Source: Lentzea pudingi (GTDB lineage Bacteria; Actinomycetota; Actinomycetes; Mycobacteriales; Pseudonocardiaceae). From it: DNA of 64,000 nucleotides. The DNA lies in contig NZ_BMNC01000007.1 of the NCBI RefSeq assembly GCF_014646255.1, positions 165,771-229,770 on the forward strand. Reading direction: 5' to 3'. Under the pieces are notes generated by a model. It searched no databases, was not told the origin of the DNA, and saw only the letters and a program-made list of their open reading frames with translations. Made by a program: the position numbers and the translations under genes. Below, one piece after another: positions 39,261-46,699 of this stretch (positions are counted from its first letter, which is position 1; each line of letters begins with the position of its first letter).

Positions 39261-41429
39261 GTGATCGCCGCCGAGTCCACCGAACTGTTCGTCGGACCTC
39301 GGACCGCGCTGCTGCAGGTGGTGCGGCTGACCTCACCTGCGTTGTCCGGGCCGGTGCACGCGCACGTGTCCGGGCCAGGCCTGCACTCGCCGCGGCACGG
39401 CGGTTCGCTGGTGCTGGGGCCGTTCGGCTACGAGCTCGCGGTCGACGTGTCCGAGCACCCGCCGGGTTCCGTGGTGCCCGCCCAGGCCGTCGTGCGGTCT
39501 GGCTCTGGCGAGGAGTCGTGCACGTTCTCGCTGGTGGTGGGTTCGCCGGGGTGGACGGTGCACCTCGTCGGGCACGTCGCGGGTGATGCGCCGTTCGACG
39601 CGCTGCGAGCGCACCTGGACCTGGCGCTGACCGATCCCGCGTACCGGTTCGCGGTGACGTCCGTGGAGTTGCTGCAGCCGTACTGGGACATGTTCCCGCA
39701 GCACCGCTCGTTGCTGCTGCGGCTCATCTCCGAGGGCCGGGTCGAGGTCGTCGGGTCGGAGTCCAACGTGGTCGGTGTGGCGCCGGTGCTGTCGTCGCTG
39801 CCGTCCGGGCCGTCGCTCGCGGCCTCGTCGCTCGGTGAGGCGGAGCGGTCGGTCTACTCGTCGTTCCTGGAGCTGCGGTCCGGTGCTCTCGCACCGCACG
39901 TGATGCTGCCGGTCGGTGCCGATCGTGATGCTCCGAACCCGTGGGTGACGGCGATCCATCATGACTGGAGCGCGCGCTACACGTGGCCACGGATCGTCTG
40001 CTCGTTGCCGCGCGACTACTACGTGCGTGGCTCTGTGCCCTTGCCGCGCGCTCCTCTCGACGACTCGCCCGCTGCTGTTTTCGCTTCGCACGCGGCTCGG
40101 CTGACCGGGGCGTCGTTCCCGTCCGCCGCGCTCTCCCGCGCTGCTCTGGCGCACCCGCGGGAGGCCTTCGACCTGCAGTCCGACGTCGTCTCGCGGTCTT
40201 TGGAGGCGTTGACGTCCTCTGTGGACTCGTCAGTGGTCGTGTGGAACTCGCTGCCTTCGGCCTGTACCGACATCGTGTCCGTGCATCTGCCGTACGAGCG
40301 CAACGTGCACGTGGAGTTCGACGGTGCCGTGCTGCCGACGTTGGTGGACGGCGTGACCGTGACGTTCTTGGCGCGCGATGTGCCCGCACGCGGGTGGCGC
40401 ACGTACGAGTTGGTCGAGGACAACGTCGATCACGGCTGGCAACGCGGCTACGGCACCGAGATCGCATCCACTCACTACGTCCTGTCGTACGACCCGATCG
40501 CTTCCCTCGTCGCCGTCGACGGTCCCGCGCTCGAGGCGCCTCGTCTCGTCGGTCCGATCAGCGTGTGGCACAGCGAGGTCGGCGAGAAGATGGTCGGCTC
40601 CACGACGTTCACGCTGTGGAACGACGTGGGTCACCTCGGCCCGTCGTCGCTGCACGCCGTGCTGGGTTCACGGTCGCCCGCCAGCGGCACGCTGCCCTCC
40701 GTGGCGGCCAGGCTGGCGCTGGCCGGTCCGCCGCTCGGACCCGTCTCACCCGCGGTGACGCCGGTGTTCGCGCGCTACTGGCTGCACGAGCCCGCGCCGT
40801 TGGGCGGGCTGCCCGCGAACGTCCACCTGGAGGTGCTCGGCCCGACCAGGCTGCGCGTGGTGGCCGTGTCGGACGGCTCGAAGTTCTCCGGCGTCGTCCG
40901 TCTCTCGCTGCCCGATGGCTGGTCGTCGTCGTGGACCGAACTGCCGGTGTCGCTGCCGGCAGGCGGTCACGTGTCGGCCGAGGTGCAGCTGGAGCCGCCG
41001 CGCACACCGGGCTGCCACCCCGTACGTGCGACGTTGGAGGGCCTGCCGTTCGAGGTCTACGACGTCGCGCTGCTGACCGTCCCCGAGTGGGACGCCGACG
41101 ACCCGGTCGAGGTGCTGTGGGTGGCCTCGTCGCCTTCGCACGTGTCGGTGCGGCCGGGCGAGTCCGCGTTGCTGCGGGTGGTCATGGCCTCCGGGGCCCA
41201 CGGCGACCTGCCGGTCCAGGCCCGGTTGCTGTCGCCGAGGTCGTCGTGGGAGTTCGCCGGCCCGTTCTGCGTGGGCGGGTTGCTGCCGGCGCAGGGCCGC
41301 CTGCCGCTCGACTTCACGCTCGCCGCTCCTTCGTGGGCCACACCGGGCACGTGGCCGGCCGTGGTGCGCGTGAGTGCGGGTGACCTGGTGCGGACCACTG
41401 CGCCCATCCGGCTCGAAGTGGCTGGTTAA
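39261..41429 (+). CDS. Shortened GH38-like (alpha-mannosidase-related) protein without catalytic motifs
   Basis: 722 residues from the GTG at 39261. Several blocks match GH38 proteins of the NEW3/alpha-mannosidase type: AVTSVELLQPYWDMFPQHRS, RLISEGRVEVVG, LAPHVMLPVGADRDAPNPWV, AIHHDWSARYTWPRIVCSLP and VTFLARDVPARGWRTYELVE, plus a C-terminal beta domain. Missing are the block with the nucleophile (a DAFGHD-type motif should follow EVVG) and the HHDGITGSES-type metal motif; the sequence at that place reads ALAHPREAFDLQSDVV. It is also shorter than usual members. The frame is fully open, so this looks like a noncatalytic relative or a gene reduced by internal deletions. A ROK kinase follows after 11 bp. 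Confidence 0.65.
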   Translation: MIAAESTELFVGPRTALLQVVRLTSPALSGPVHAHVSGPGLHSPRHGGSLVLGPFGYELAVDVSEHPPGSVVPAQAVVRSGSGEESCTFSLVVGSPGWTVHLVGHVAGDAPFDALRAHLDLALTDPAYRFAVTSVELLQPYWDMFPQHRSLLLRLISEGRVEVVGSESNVVGVAPVLSSLPSGPSLAASSLGEAERSVYSSFLELRSGALAPHVMLPVGADRDAPNPWVTAIHHDWSARYTWPRIVCSLPRDYYVRGSVPLPRAPLDDSPAAVFASHAARLTGASFPSAALSRAALAHPREAFDLQSDVVSRSLEALTSSVDSSVVVWNSLPSACTDIVSVHLPYERNVHVEFDGAVLPTLVDGVTVTFLARDVPARGWRTYELVEDNVDHGWQRGYGTEIASTHYVLSYDPIASLVAVDGPALEAPRLVGPISVWHSEVGEKMVGSTTFTLWNDVGHLGPSSLHAVLGSRSPASGTLPSVAARLALAGPPLGPVSPAVTPVFARYWLHEPAPLGGLPANVHLEVLGPTRLRVVAVSDGSKFSGVVRLSLPDGWSSSWTELPVSLPAGGHVSAEVQLEPPRTPGCHPVRATLEGLPFEVYDVALLTVPEWDADDPVEVLWVASSPSHVSVRPGESALLRVVMASGAHGDLPVQARLLSPRSSWEFAGPFCVGGLLPAQGRLPLDFTLAAPSWATPGTWPAVVRVSAGDLVRTTAPIRLEVAG

Positions 41430-41440
41430 GCTGCCTCACC

Positions 41441-42340
41441 GTGACTGATCTGGTGCTGGCACTGGACTTCGGCGGCACCAAGATCGCCGCCGCCCTGGTG
41501 GACCCCTTCGGCTCCGTGGTGCGTTCCGCGCGAGTGCCGACGCCGTCCTCGAACCCCTGGGACGCAGTGGCCTCGGTGATCTCCTCGGTGGTCCAGGACT
41601 CGGCCGTCGCGGGCGTGGGCATCGCCTCGGCAGGCCCCGTGGATGCCGTTGCCGGCACCGTCTCCCCGATCAACGTGCCCTCGTGGCGGGCGTTCCCGCT
41701 GCGCGAGTCCGTGGCGTCGCTGTTCCCCGGCGTGCCGGTGGAGCTCGCGGGTGACGGCGTGTGCATGGCGCTCGGCGAGCACTGGCGCGGCGCCGGGCAG
41801 GGCAGCACGTTCATGGTCGGCCTGGTCGTGTCGACGGGCGTCGGTGGCGGCCTCGTGCTGGACGGACGGCCGTTCGGCGGGCGTACCGGCAACGCGGGGC
41901 ACATCGGCCACATCGTGGTGGAGCCCGACGGCCTGCCTTGCACCTGCGGCGGGCGCGGGTGTGTGGAGACCGTGGCGAGCGGTCCGCGGATGGTGGCCTG
42001 GGCTCGGCGGGCCGGGTGGCGGGCGCCGGATGATGCGGACGCTGCCCTGCTGGCTGCCGCCGCGCTGGCCGGTGAGGAGATTCCGCAGGAGGCGTTCGAG
42101 CGGGCCGGGCGGGCGGTGGGCGTTGCCATCGCCGGGGCGGCTGCGGTGTGTGATCTGGAGTTGGCCGTCATCGGGGGTGGGGTGGCGCAGGCTGGGGAGT
42201 TGTTGTTCGAGCCGGTTCGGCGGGCCTTGAAGACGCATGCCGGGTTGTCGTACCTGGGTGGGCTTGAGGTGCGGGCTGCGGAGCTGGGTGGAGAGGCCGG
42301 GTTGGTGGGGGCGGCGGCTTTGGTGCGGCAGACCGTCTGA
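41441..42340 (+). CDS. ROK family sugar kinase
   Basis: 299 residues; GTG start. The ATP site begins LALDFGGTKIAAALVDPFG; the sugar site GIASAGPVDAVAGTVSPINV and ELAGDGVCMALGEHW; the zinc motif is PCTCGGRGCVETVASG (C-x-C-x4-C); the second phosphate loop is IGGGVAQAGELLFEPV. These are complete and typical of glucokinase-like ROK proteins without the HTH domain. It is probably cotranscribed with the GH38-like gene and would phosphorylate the released sugar. Directly after its stop begins a GC-rich tandem repeat, and its last codons are echoed about 520 bp downstream. Confidence 0.9.
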   Translation: MTDLVLALDFGGTKIAAALVDPFGSVVRSARVPTPSSNPWDAVASVISSVVQDSAVAGVGIASAGPVDAVAGTVSPINVPSWRAFPLRESVASLFPGVPVELAGDGVCMALGEHWRGAGQGSTFMVGLVVSTGVGGGLVLDGRPFGGRTGNAGHIGHIVVEPDGLPCTCGGRGCVETVASGPRMVAWARRAGWRAPDDADAALLAAAALAGEEIPQEAFERAGRAVGVAIAGAAAVCDLELAVIGGGVAQAGELLFEPVRRALKTHAGLSYLGGLEVRAAELGGEAGLVGAAALVRQTV

Positions 42341-42427
42341 CCTGGGCTGGACGCGGGGTGGCTGGGCTGCTGGGCTGGGCTGCCGGGCTGGGCGCGGGGT
42401 GGGTTCGAGCGCAGGGCGCGGATGGCT

Positions 42428-42806
42428 GCCGGGCGGGTTCGAGGGCAGGGCGCGGGGTGGCTGCCGGGCGGGCCTGAGCGCAGAGCGCGGACTCGCCGCC
42501 GGGCGGGCCTGAGCGCAGAGCGCGGGGTGGCCGCCGGGCGGGCCTGAGCGCAGAGCGCGGACTCGCCGCCGGGCGGGCCTGAGCGCAGAGCGCGGGGTGG
42601 CCGCCGGGCGGGTCCGAGTGCAGAGCGCGGGGTGGCCGCCGGGCGGGCCTGAGCGCAGAGCGCGGGGTGGCCGCCGGGCGGGTCCGAGCGCAGGGCACGG
42701 GTGGCCGCCGGGCGGGTCCGAGCGCAGGGCACGGGTGGCCGCCGGGCGGGTCCGAGCGCAGGGCACGGGTGGCCGCCGGGCGGGGTCCGAGCACAGGGCG
42801 GGGCGA
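42428..42806. repeat. Eleven-copy 34/35-bp tandem repeat
   Basis: GCCGGGCGGG recurs at 42428, 42463, 42498, 42533, 42568, 42603, 42638, 42673, 42707, 42741 and 42775. The first eight units are 35 bp long, the last ones 34 bp and nearly identical, each also containing CCGAGCGCAG or a variant. A degenerate copy precedes the array. The unit length is not a multiple of three, so long open frames through it are artefacts. It is a minisatellite between the ROK gene and pxpA. Confidence 0.9.
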
Positions 42807-43057
42807 GACGCGAGCGGCTGTGCTGGTGGGGGTGCCGCTCTGATGCGACAGACCGGCCTGGTCGCGGGTGATTGGACGGGCAGCCGAACGGGTTCGGGTG
42901 GCGGGGCTGGGCGCGGAGGCGGCTGCCGGGTCGGTTCGAGAGCTGGGCGCGGGCGTGACTGGGCCGGCCGTCGGGCGGGGTCGAGGGTCGGATGCGGGCT
43001 GGCTGGGCCACCTCCGGGTGAGCGTCCGGCTTGGGCCCGTCGGGTGGTCGGGCGTTG
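42807..43057. other. GC-rich gap after the tandem repeat
   Basis: Noncoding-looking, extremely G-rich on the plus strand, with irregular GGGCGGG and GGCTGGG motifs. At 42822-42860 it resembles the 3' end of the ROK gene. No ribosome-binding site or credible gene was found. The pxpA stop codon lies at its right edge. Confidence 0.5.
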
Positions 43058-43837
43058 TCAGACTGCTTGGCGGGTGTGGCGGAGTGGGGACTCCACCCTG
43101 GCCACCGGTACGCCTGCCGCCTCCAGGGCTGTGCGGACGGCTCGGGCTGTCTCGACGGCGTTCGGGGTGTCGCCGTGCACGCAGATCGAGTCGGCCTGGA
43201 TTCGGACCGGGCGGCCGGAGACGCTGCGGAGCCAGCCCTCGGTTGCCAGTTGGACGCAGCGGGCCGCGATCTCCGCCGGGTCTCGTAGGACGGCTCCTGG
43301 TTCGGTGCGTGGTACCAGCGTGCCGGAGGGGGTGTAGGCGCGGTCCGCAAACGCCTCGTGCCAGATGCGCAGACCCGCTACCGAGGCTCGTTTCAGCCAG
43401 ACCGCGCCTGGTGGGCCCAGTACTGCGAGGGTCGGGTCGAACAGGCGGACCGCGTCCACCACGGCGTCTGCCTGGGCCTCGTGGCGGACGAGGGTGTTGT
43501 AGAGGGCGCCGTGTGGTTTGACGTACGAGATCCGGGTGCCTGCGGCTCTGGCGAAAGTCGCCAGGGCTCCCAGTTGGGCGAGGACCTCGTTCGTCAGGGT
43601 GTCCGGGGCGACGTCGATGAAGCGGCGGCCGAAGCCCGGTAGGTCTCGGTAGCCGACGTGGGCGCCTATCGCCACCCCCGCCGCTGCGGCCTGGATGCAG
43701 GTCGCGCGCATGGTGTCGGCGTCGCCGGCGTGGTAGCCGCAGGCGATGTTCGCGCTGGTGACGACGGCCAGCAGGGCTTTGTCGTCGCCCAGGGTCCAGT
43801 GGCCGAAGCCCTCGCCCAGGTCCGCGTTCACGTCCAT
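43058..43837 (-). CDS. pxpA: 5-oxoprolinase subunit A (LamB/YcsF family)
   Basis: 259 residues from the ATG at 43837, preceded by GGGAGG. MDVNADLGEGFGHWTLGDDK, SANIACGYHAGDADTM, GVAIGAHVGYRDLPGFGRR and TRISYVKPHGALYN are the LamB/YcsF signature blocks with metal or substrate residues. In other bacteria PxpA works with PxpB and PxpC in ATP-dependent opening of 5-oxoproline (pyroglutamate) to glutamate; those partners are not in this window. It is divergent from a GntR/FCD regulator and close to a monocarboxylate symporter and a pyroglutamyl-peptidase-like gene, which supports a pyroglutamate role. Confidence 0.9.
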   Translation of the reverse strand: MDVNADLGEGFGHWTLGDDKALLAVVTSANIACGYHAGDADTMRATCIQAAAAGVAIGAHVGYRDLPGFGRRFIDVAPDTLTNEVLAQLGALATFARAAGTRISYVKPHGALYNTLVRHEAQADAVVDAVRLFDPTLAVLGPPGAVWLKRASVAGLRIWHEAFADRAYTPSGTLVPRTEPGAVLRDPAEIAARCVQLATEGWLRSVSGRPVRIQADSICVHGDTPNAVETARAVRTALEAAGVPVARVESPLRHTRQAV

Positions 43838-43878
43838 GACCGTCCTCCCTCTTGCGCGCTCGATCGGTGGATTGTGGG

Positions 43879-43915
43879 ATTGTTGAACGATTCTACGATA
43901 GTGCAATCGAACGAT
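43879..43915. promoter_or_regulatory. Candidate GntR operator between pxpA and gntR
   Basis: ATTGTTGAACGAT (43879-43891) and AATCGAACGAT (43905-43915) are related boxes in the divergent gap. A 12/13 copy of the first, the perfect palindrome ATTGTTGAACAAT, lies inside the regulator gene at 44523-44535. They probably bind the adjacent FCD regulator. Confidence 0.5.
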
Positions 43916-43935
43916 CCTGCAAATAGACTGCTGAG

Positions 43936-44622
43936 GTGACCGAGACGTGGGTGTCGACGCTGGCCCAGAACAAGGCTGACCTGGAGCGCGCGAGCACCGC
44001 GCAGAAGGTCGCCGACATGCTGCGCGAGCGGGTGCTCGACGGTGAGCTGGAGCCGGGCCTGCGCCTGAGCGAGGAAGCGATCGGCGGGGCGCTCGGCGTC
44101 AGCCGCAACACGCTGCGCGAGGCGTTCCGGCTGCTCACCCGCGACCGGATCCTGGTGCACGAGCACAGCCGCGGCGTCTTCGTCCGCCGCCCGACCGGCG
44201 CCGACGTCCGCGACCTCTACGCCGCCCGCCGGGTGATCGAGTGCGGCGCCCTCCGCCTCTGGAACGACGTCACCGAGGCGCAGCGGGAAGCGGTGCGCGC
44301 ACCGGTGCGGCAGGCCGTCGCCAGGGCCGAGAAGAACGACTTCAGCAAGACCGGCAGCGCGAACATCCAGTTCCACCGCGGCATCGTCGGCCTCGCCGGC
44401 AGCACCCGCCTGAGCGACGAGTCCGATCGCCTCTTCGCCGAGCTCATGCTCGCGTTCCGCGTCGCGCACGAGGTGGACGCCTTCCACCAGACCTACCTGC
44501 CGTGGAACCGCAGGATCGTGGAATTGTTGAACAATGGGACGGTTGAACAAGCCGTCCAGCAGCTCGACGAGTACTTCGACGCCGCTGAGAAGGACCTCTC
44601 CGGCCGCCTGCTGGCGGATTAG
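43936..44622 (+). CDS. GntR family (FCD domain) regulator
   Basis: 228 residues, GTG start. The winged HTH lies at about 22-85 (ERASTAQKVADMLRERVLDG, LSEEAIGGALGVSRNTLREA, FRLLTRDRILVHEHSRGVFV). The FCD effector domain follows, with metal-ligand-like D and H residues in VRDLYAARRVIE, NIQFHRGIVGLAGS and DEYFDAAEKDL. FCD regulators usually sense carboxylic acids. Its position opposite pxpA and before a monocarboxylate symporter suggests control of both by pyroglutamate or a related acid. The 3' part of the gene contains a palindrome like the upstream operator. Confidence 0.87.
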   Translation: MTETWVSTLAQNKADLERASTAQKVADMLRERVLDGELEPGLRLSEEAIGGALGVSRNTLREAFRLLTRDRILVHEHSRGVFVRRPTGADVRDLYAARRVIECGALRLWNDVTEAQREAVRAPVRQAVARAEKNDFSKTGSANIQFHRGIVGLAGSTRLSDESDRLFAELMLAFRVAHEVDAFHQTYLPWNRRIVELLNNGTVEQAVQQLDEYFDAAEKDLSGRLLAD

Positions 44623-44727
44623 TCCAAAGAGAACGTTAAGTCGAAGGCAACGATTGCGATCACGTAGCTGACGAGTCCGTCGAGCAGGCCTAACATCCGC
44701 GCAACACCGCGTACACGGAGGGCCACC

Positions 44728-44994
44728 ATGCCGTCGGATCACAAGACCGGCTTGCGCTGGAGCAACTGGAACCTGCTGCTGATACTTCCGCTGTTCATGC
44801 TCATCACGCCGTGGTTCAACATGGACGAGCCCAGGATCTTCGGGTTGCCGTTCTTCTACTGGTACCAGTTCCTGTTCGTCCCGCTCGGCGTCGTGTGCGT
44901 CGGCCTCGTCTACGTCAAGACCAAGGACGAGCCCGTGGTCACCGGCAAGCCGGACAAGCTCGGCGTGGACGACCTGGACGAGGGAGCGAACTGA
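44728..44994 (+). CDS. DUF3311 small membrane protein
   Basis: 88 residues with two membrane helices (about 13-31, WNLLLILPLFMLITPWFN, and 44-64, WYQFLFVPLGVVCVGLVYVK) and an acidic tail. DUF3311 proteins typically precede a sodium:solute symporter gene, as here, and are probably accessory subunits. The preceding ACGGAGGGCC gives a good ribosome-binding site. Its TGA overlaps the ATG of the symporter (TGATG). Confidence 0.88.
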   Translation: MPSDHKTGLRWSNWNLLLILPLFMLITPWFNMDEPRIFGLPFFYWYQFLFVPLGVVCVGLVYVKTKDEPVVTGKPDKLGVDDLDEGAN

Positions 44995-46628
44995 TGCAGT
45001 GGACCGAGCTGATCGTTTTCAGCGCTCTCTTCCTGCTCGTCACGGTCATGGGCTTCCTGGCTGCGCGATGGCAGAAGGGCGACACCCTCGACCACCTCGA
45101 CGAGTGGGGCCTCGGCGGCAGGAAGTTCGGCAGCTGGATCACGTGGTTCCTGGTCGGTGGCGACCTCTACACCGCGTACACCTTCGTCGCCGTGCCGGCG
45201 CTCATGTTCGGCGCGGGTGCGACCGGGTTCTTCGCGCTGCCGTACACGGTGATCCTCTACCCGCTCGTCTTCCTGCCGCTGGTGCGGATGTGGTCGGTCA
45301 GCCGCGTGCACGGCTACGTCACGCCCGCCGACTTCGTGAAGGGCCGTTACGGCTCGCACTGGCTGGCGCTGATCATCGCCATCACCGGCATCGTCGCGAC
45401 CATGCCGTACATCGCGCTGCAGCTCGTCGGCCTCGAAGCGGTGCTGCGGTCCATGGGCCTCAACGGTTCCGGCATCCTCGGCCACCTGCCGCTGTTCATC
45501 GCGTTCCTGATCCTCGCTCTCTACACCTACCAGTCGGGCCTGCGGGCACCGGCGCTGATCGCGTTCGTCAAGGACATCCTGATCTACCTGGTGATCCTGG
45601 TGGCGATCATCTACCTGCCCGCGAAGTTCGGCGGCTGGGGCGAGATCTTCAACGACGCGCAGGCCAAGTTCGACGCGACGCCGAGCAAGACCGACGGCGT
45701 CCTGCTGACCGGTACGAACCAGCTGCAGTACGCCACGCTGGCCCTCGGGTCCGCGCTCGCGCTGTTCCTCTACCCGCACTCGCTGACCGGCATCCTCGCG
45801 AGCCGCGGCCGCAACGTCATCAAACGCAACATGGTCGCGCTGCCGGCGTACTCGCTGCTGCTCGGTCTGCTGGCACTGCTGGGCTTCGTCGCGATCAGCG
45901 CGGGCACCAAGCCGATCGTCAACCAGGCGACCGGCCGTCCCGACACCAACACGATCGTGCCCGAGCTCTTCGGCGCGAACTTCCCGTCGTGGTTCGCGGG
46001 CATCGCGTTCGCGGCCATCGGCATCGGCGCGCTGGTGCCGGCGGCGATCATGTCCATCGCGGCGGCGAACCTGTGGACGCGCAACGTCTACAAGGAGTAC
46101 GTGAAGAAGAACGCCACCCCGGCGGAGGAGGCCAAACAGGCCAAGCTCGCCAGCCTCGTGGTGAAGTTCGGCGCCGTCGCGTTCATCGTGTTCATCGACC
46201 CGCAGTTCTCGATCGACCTGCAGCTCATGGGCGGCGTGATGATCCTGCAGACGCTGCCCGCGGTCGCGATCGCGCTCTACACGCGCTGGTTCCACGTCTA
46301 CGCCCTGGTCGCCGGCTGGATCGCGGGCATGGGCTACGGCATGTGGCTGCTCTACAACATCGGCAACCCGGCCATCGGCAAGGCGCACTTCGCCGGTTCC
46401 GCGCTGCCGCTGGGCAAGATCTCGATCTTCGGCTGGCACCCGTTCGGTGAGTCGACGACGCAGATCTACGTCGGCATCCTCGCGCTGTTCGTGAACCTGC
46501 TCGTCGCGGTGATCGTCACGCTGATCGCCAAGAAGGCCAAGTGGTTCAACGGCACGGACCAGACCGATCCGTCCGACTACCACGTCGACGAGGACAACCC
46601 GAGGGTCAAGCCCATCGCCGCCCACTGA
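44994..46628 (+). CDS. mctP: Sodium:solute symporter, MctP-like monocarboxylate permease
   Basis: 544 residues, about 13 membrane helices. The SSS-family pattern is seen in WGLGGRKFGSWITWFLVGGD, LYTAYTFVAVPALMFGAGA, VHGYVTPADFVKGRYGS and PHSLTGILASRGRNVIKRNM. The closest known types are the MctP/MctC permeases that import lactate, pyruvate, acetate or propionate. Next to pxpA and a pyroglutamyl-peptidase-like gene, pyroglutamate (itself a monocarboxylate) is a plausible substrate; this is inference. The ATG overlaps the DUF3311 stop. A terminator lies 20 bp after its own stop. Confidence 0.9.
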   Translation: MQWTELIVFSALFLLVTVMGFLAARWQKGDTLDHLDEWGLGGRKFGSWITWFLVGGDLYTAYTFVAVPALMFGAGATGFFALPYTVILYPLVFLPLVRMWSVSRVHGYVTPADFVKGRYGSHWLALIIAITGIVATMPYIALQLVGLEAVLRSMGLNGSGILGHLPLFIAFLILALYTYQSGLRAPALIAFVKDILIYLVILVAIIYLPAKFGGWGEIFNDAQAKFDATPSKTDGVLLTGTNQLQYATLALGSALALFLYPHSLTGILASRGRNVIKRNMVALPAYSLLLGLLALLGFVAISAGTKPIVNQATGRPDTNTIVPELFGANFPSWFAGIAFAAIGIGALVPAAIMSIAAANLWTRNVYKEYVKKNATPAEEAKQAKLASLVVKFGAVAFIVFIDPQFSIDLQLMGGVMILQTLPAVAIALYTRWFHVYALVAGWIAGMGYGMWLLYNIGNPAIGKAHFAGSALPLGKISIFGWHPFGESTTQIYVGILALFVNLLVAVIVTLIAKKAKWFNGTDQTDPSDYHVDEDNPRVKPIAAH

Positions 46629-46648
46629 GACGAAGTCCGCAACACTAT

Positions 46649-46680
46649 GGGCCACCTGCCGGTTACGGCGGGTGGCCCTT
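46649..46680 (+). terminator. Terminator after the symporter gene
   Basis: GGGCCACCTGCC (46649-46660) pairs with GGCGGGTGGCCC (46667-46678), 11 of 12 pairs, followed by TTT. It separates the symporter from the next gene. Confidence 0.8.
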
Positions 46681-46699
46681 TGCGTTGAGGATCGATCAC

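Noticed and set aside
39261..41429. Pseudogene call for the GH38-like gene
   Set aside because: No frameshift or internal stop over 722 codons and a normal-looking start; loss of motifs alone does not prove decay.
42428..42806. CRISPR array
   Set aside because: Units of 34/35 bp follow each other without unique spacers, and no cas genes are near.
41314..43350. A 678-codon open frame on the minus strand through the tandem repeat
   Set aside because: Arg/Pro/Ala-rich low-complexity sequence antisense to the GH38-like, ROK and repeat regions; repeat units are not multiples of three; no ribosome-binding site.
44910..46655. A 581-codon minus-strand frame opposite the symporter
   Set aside because: Composition (Asp/Arg/His-rich) is that of antisense to a GC-rich gene; the plus-strand symporter is unambiguous.
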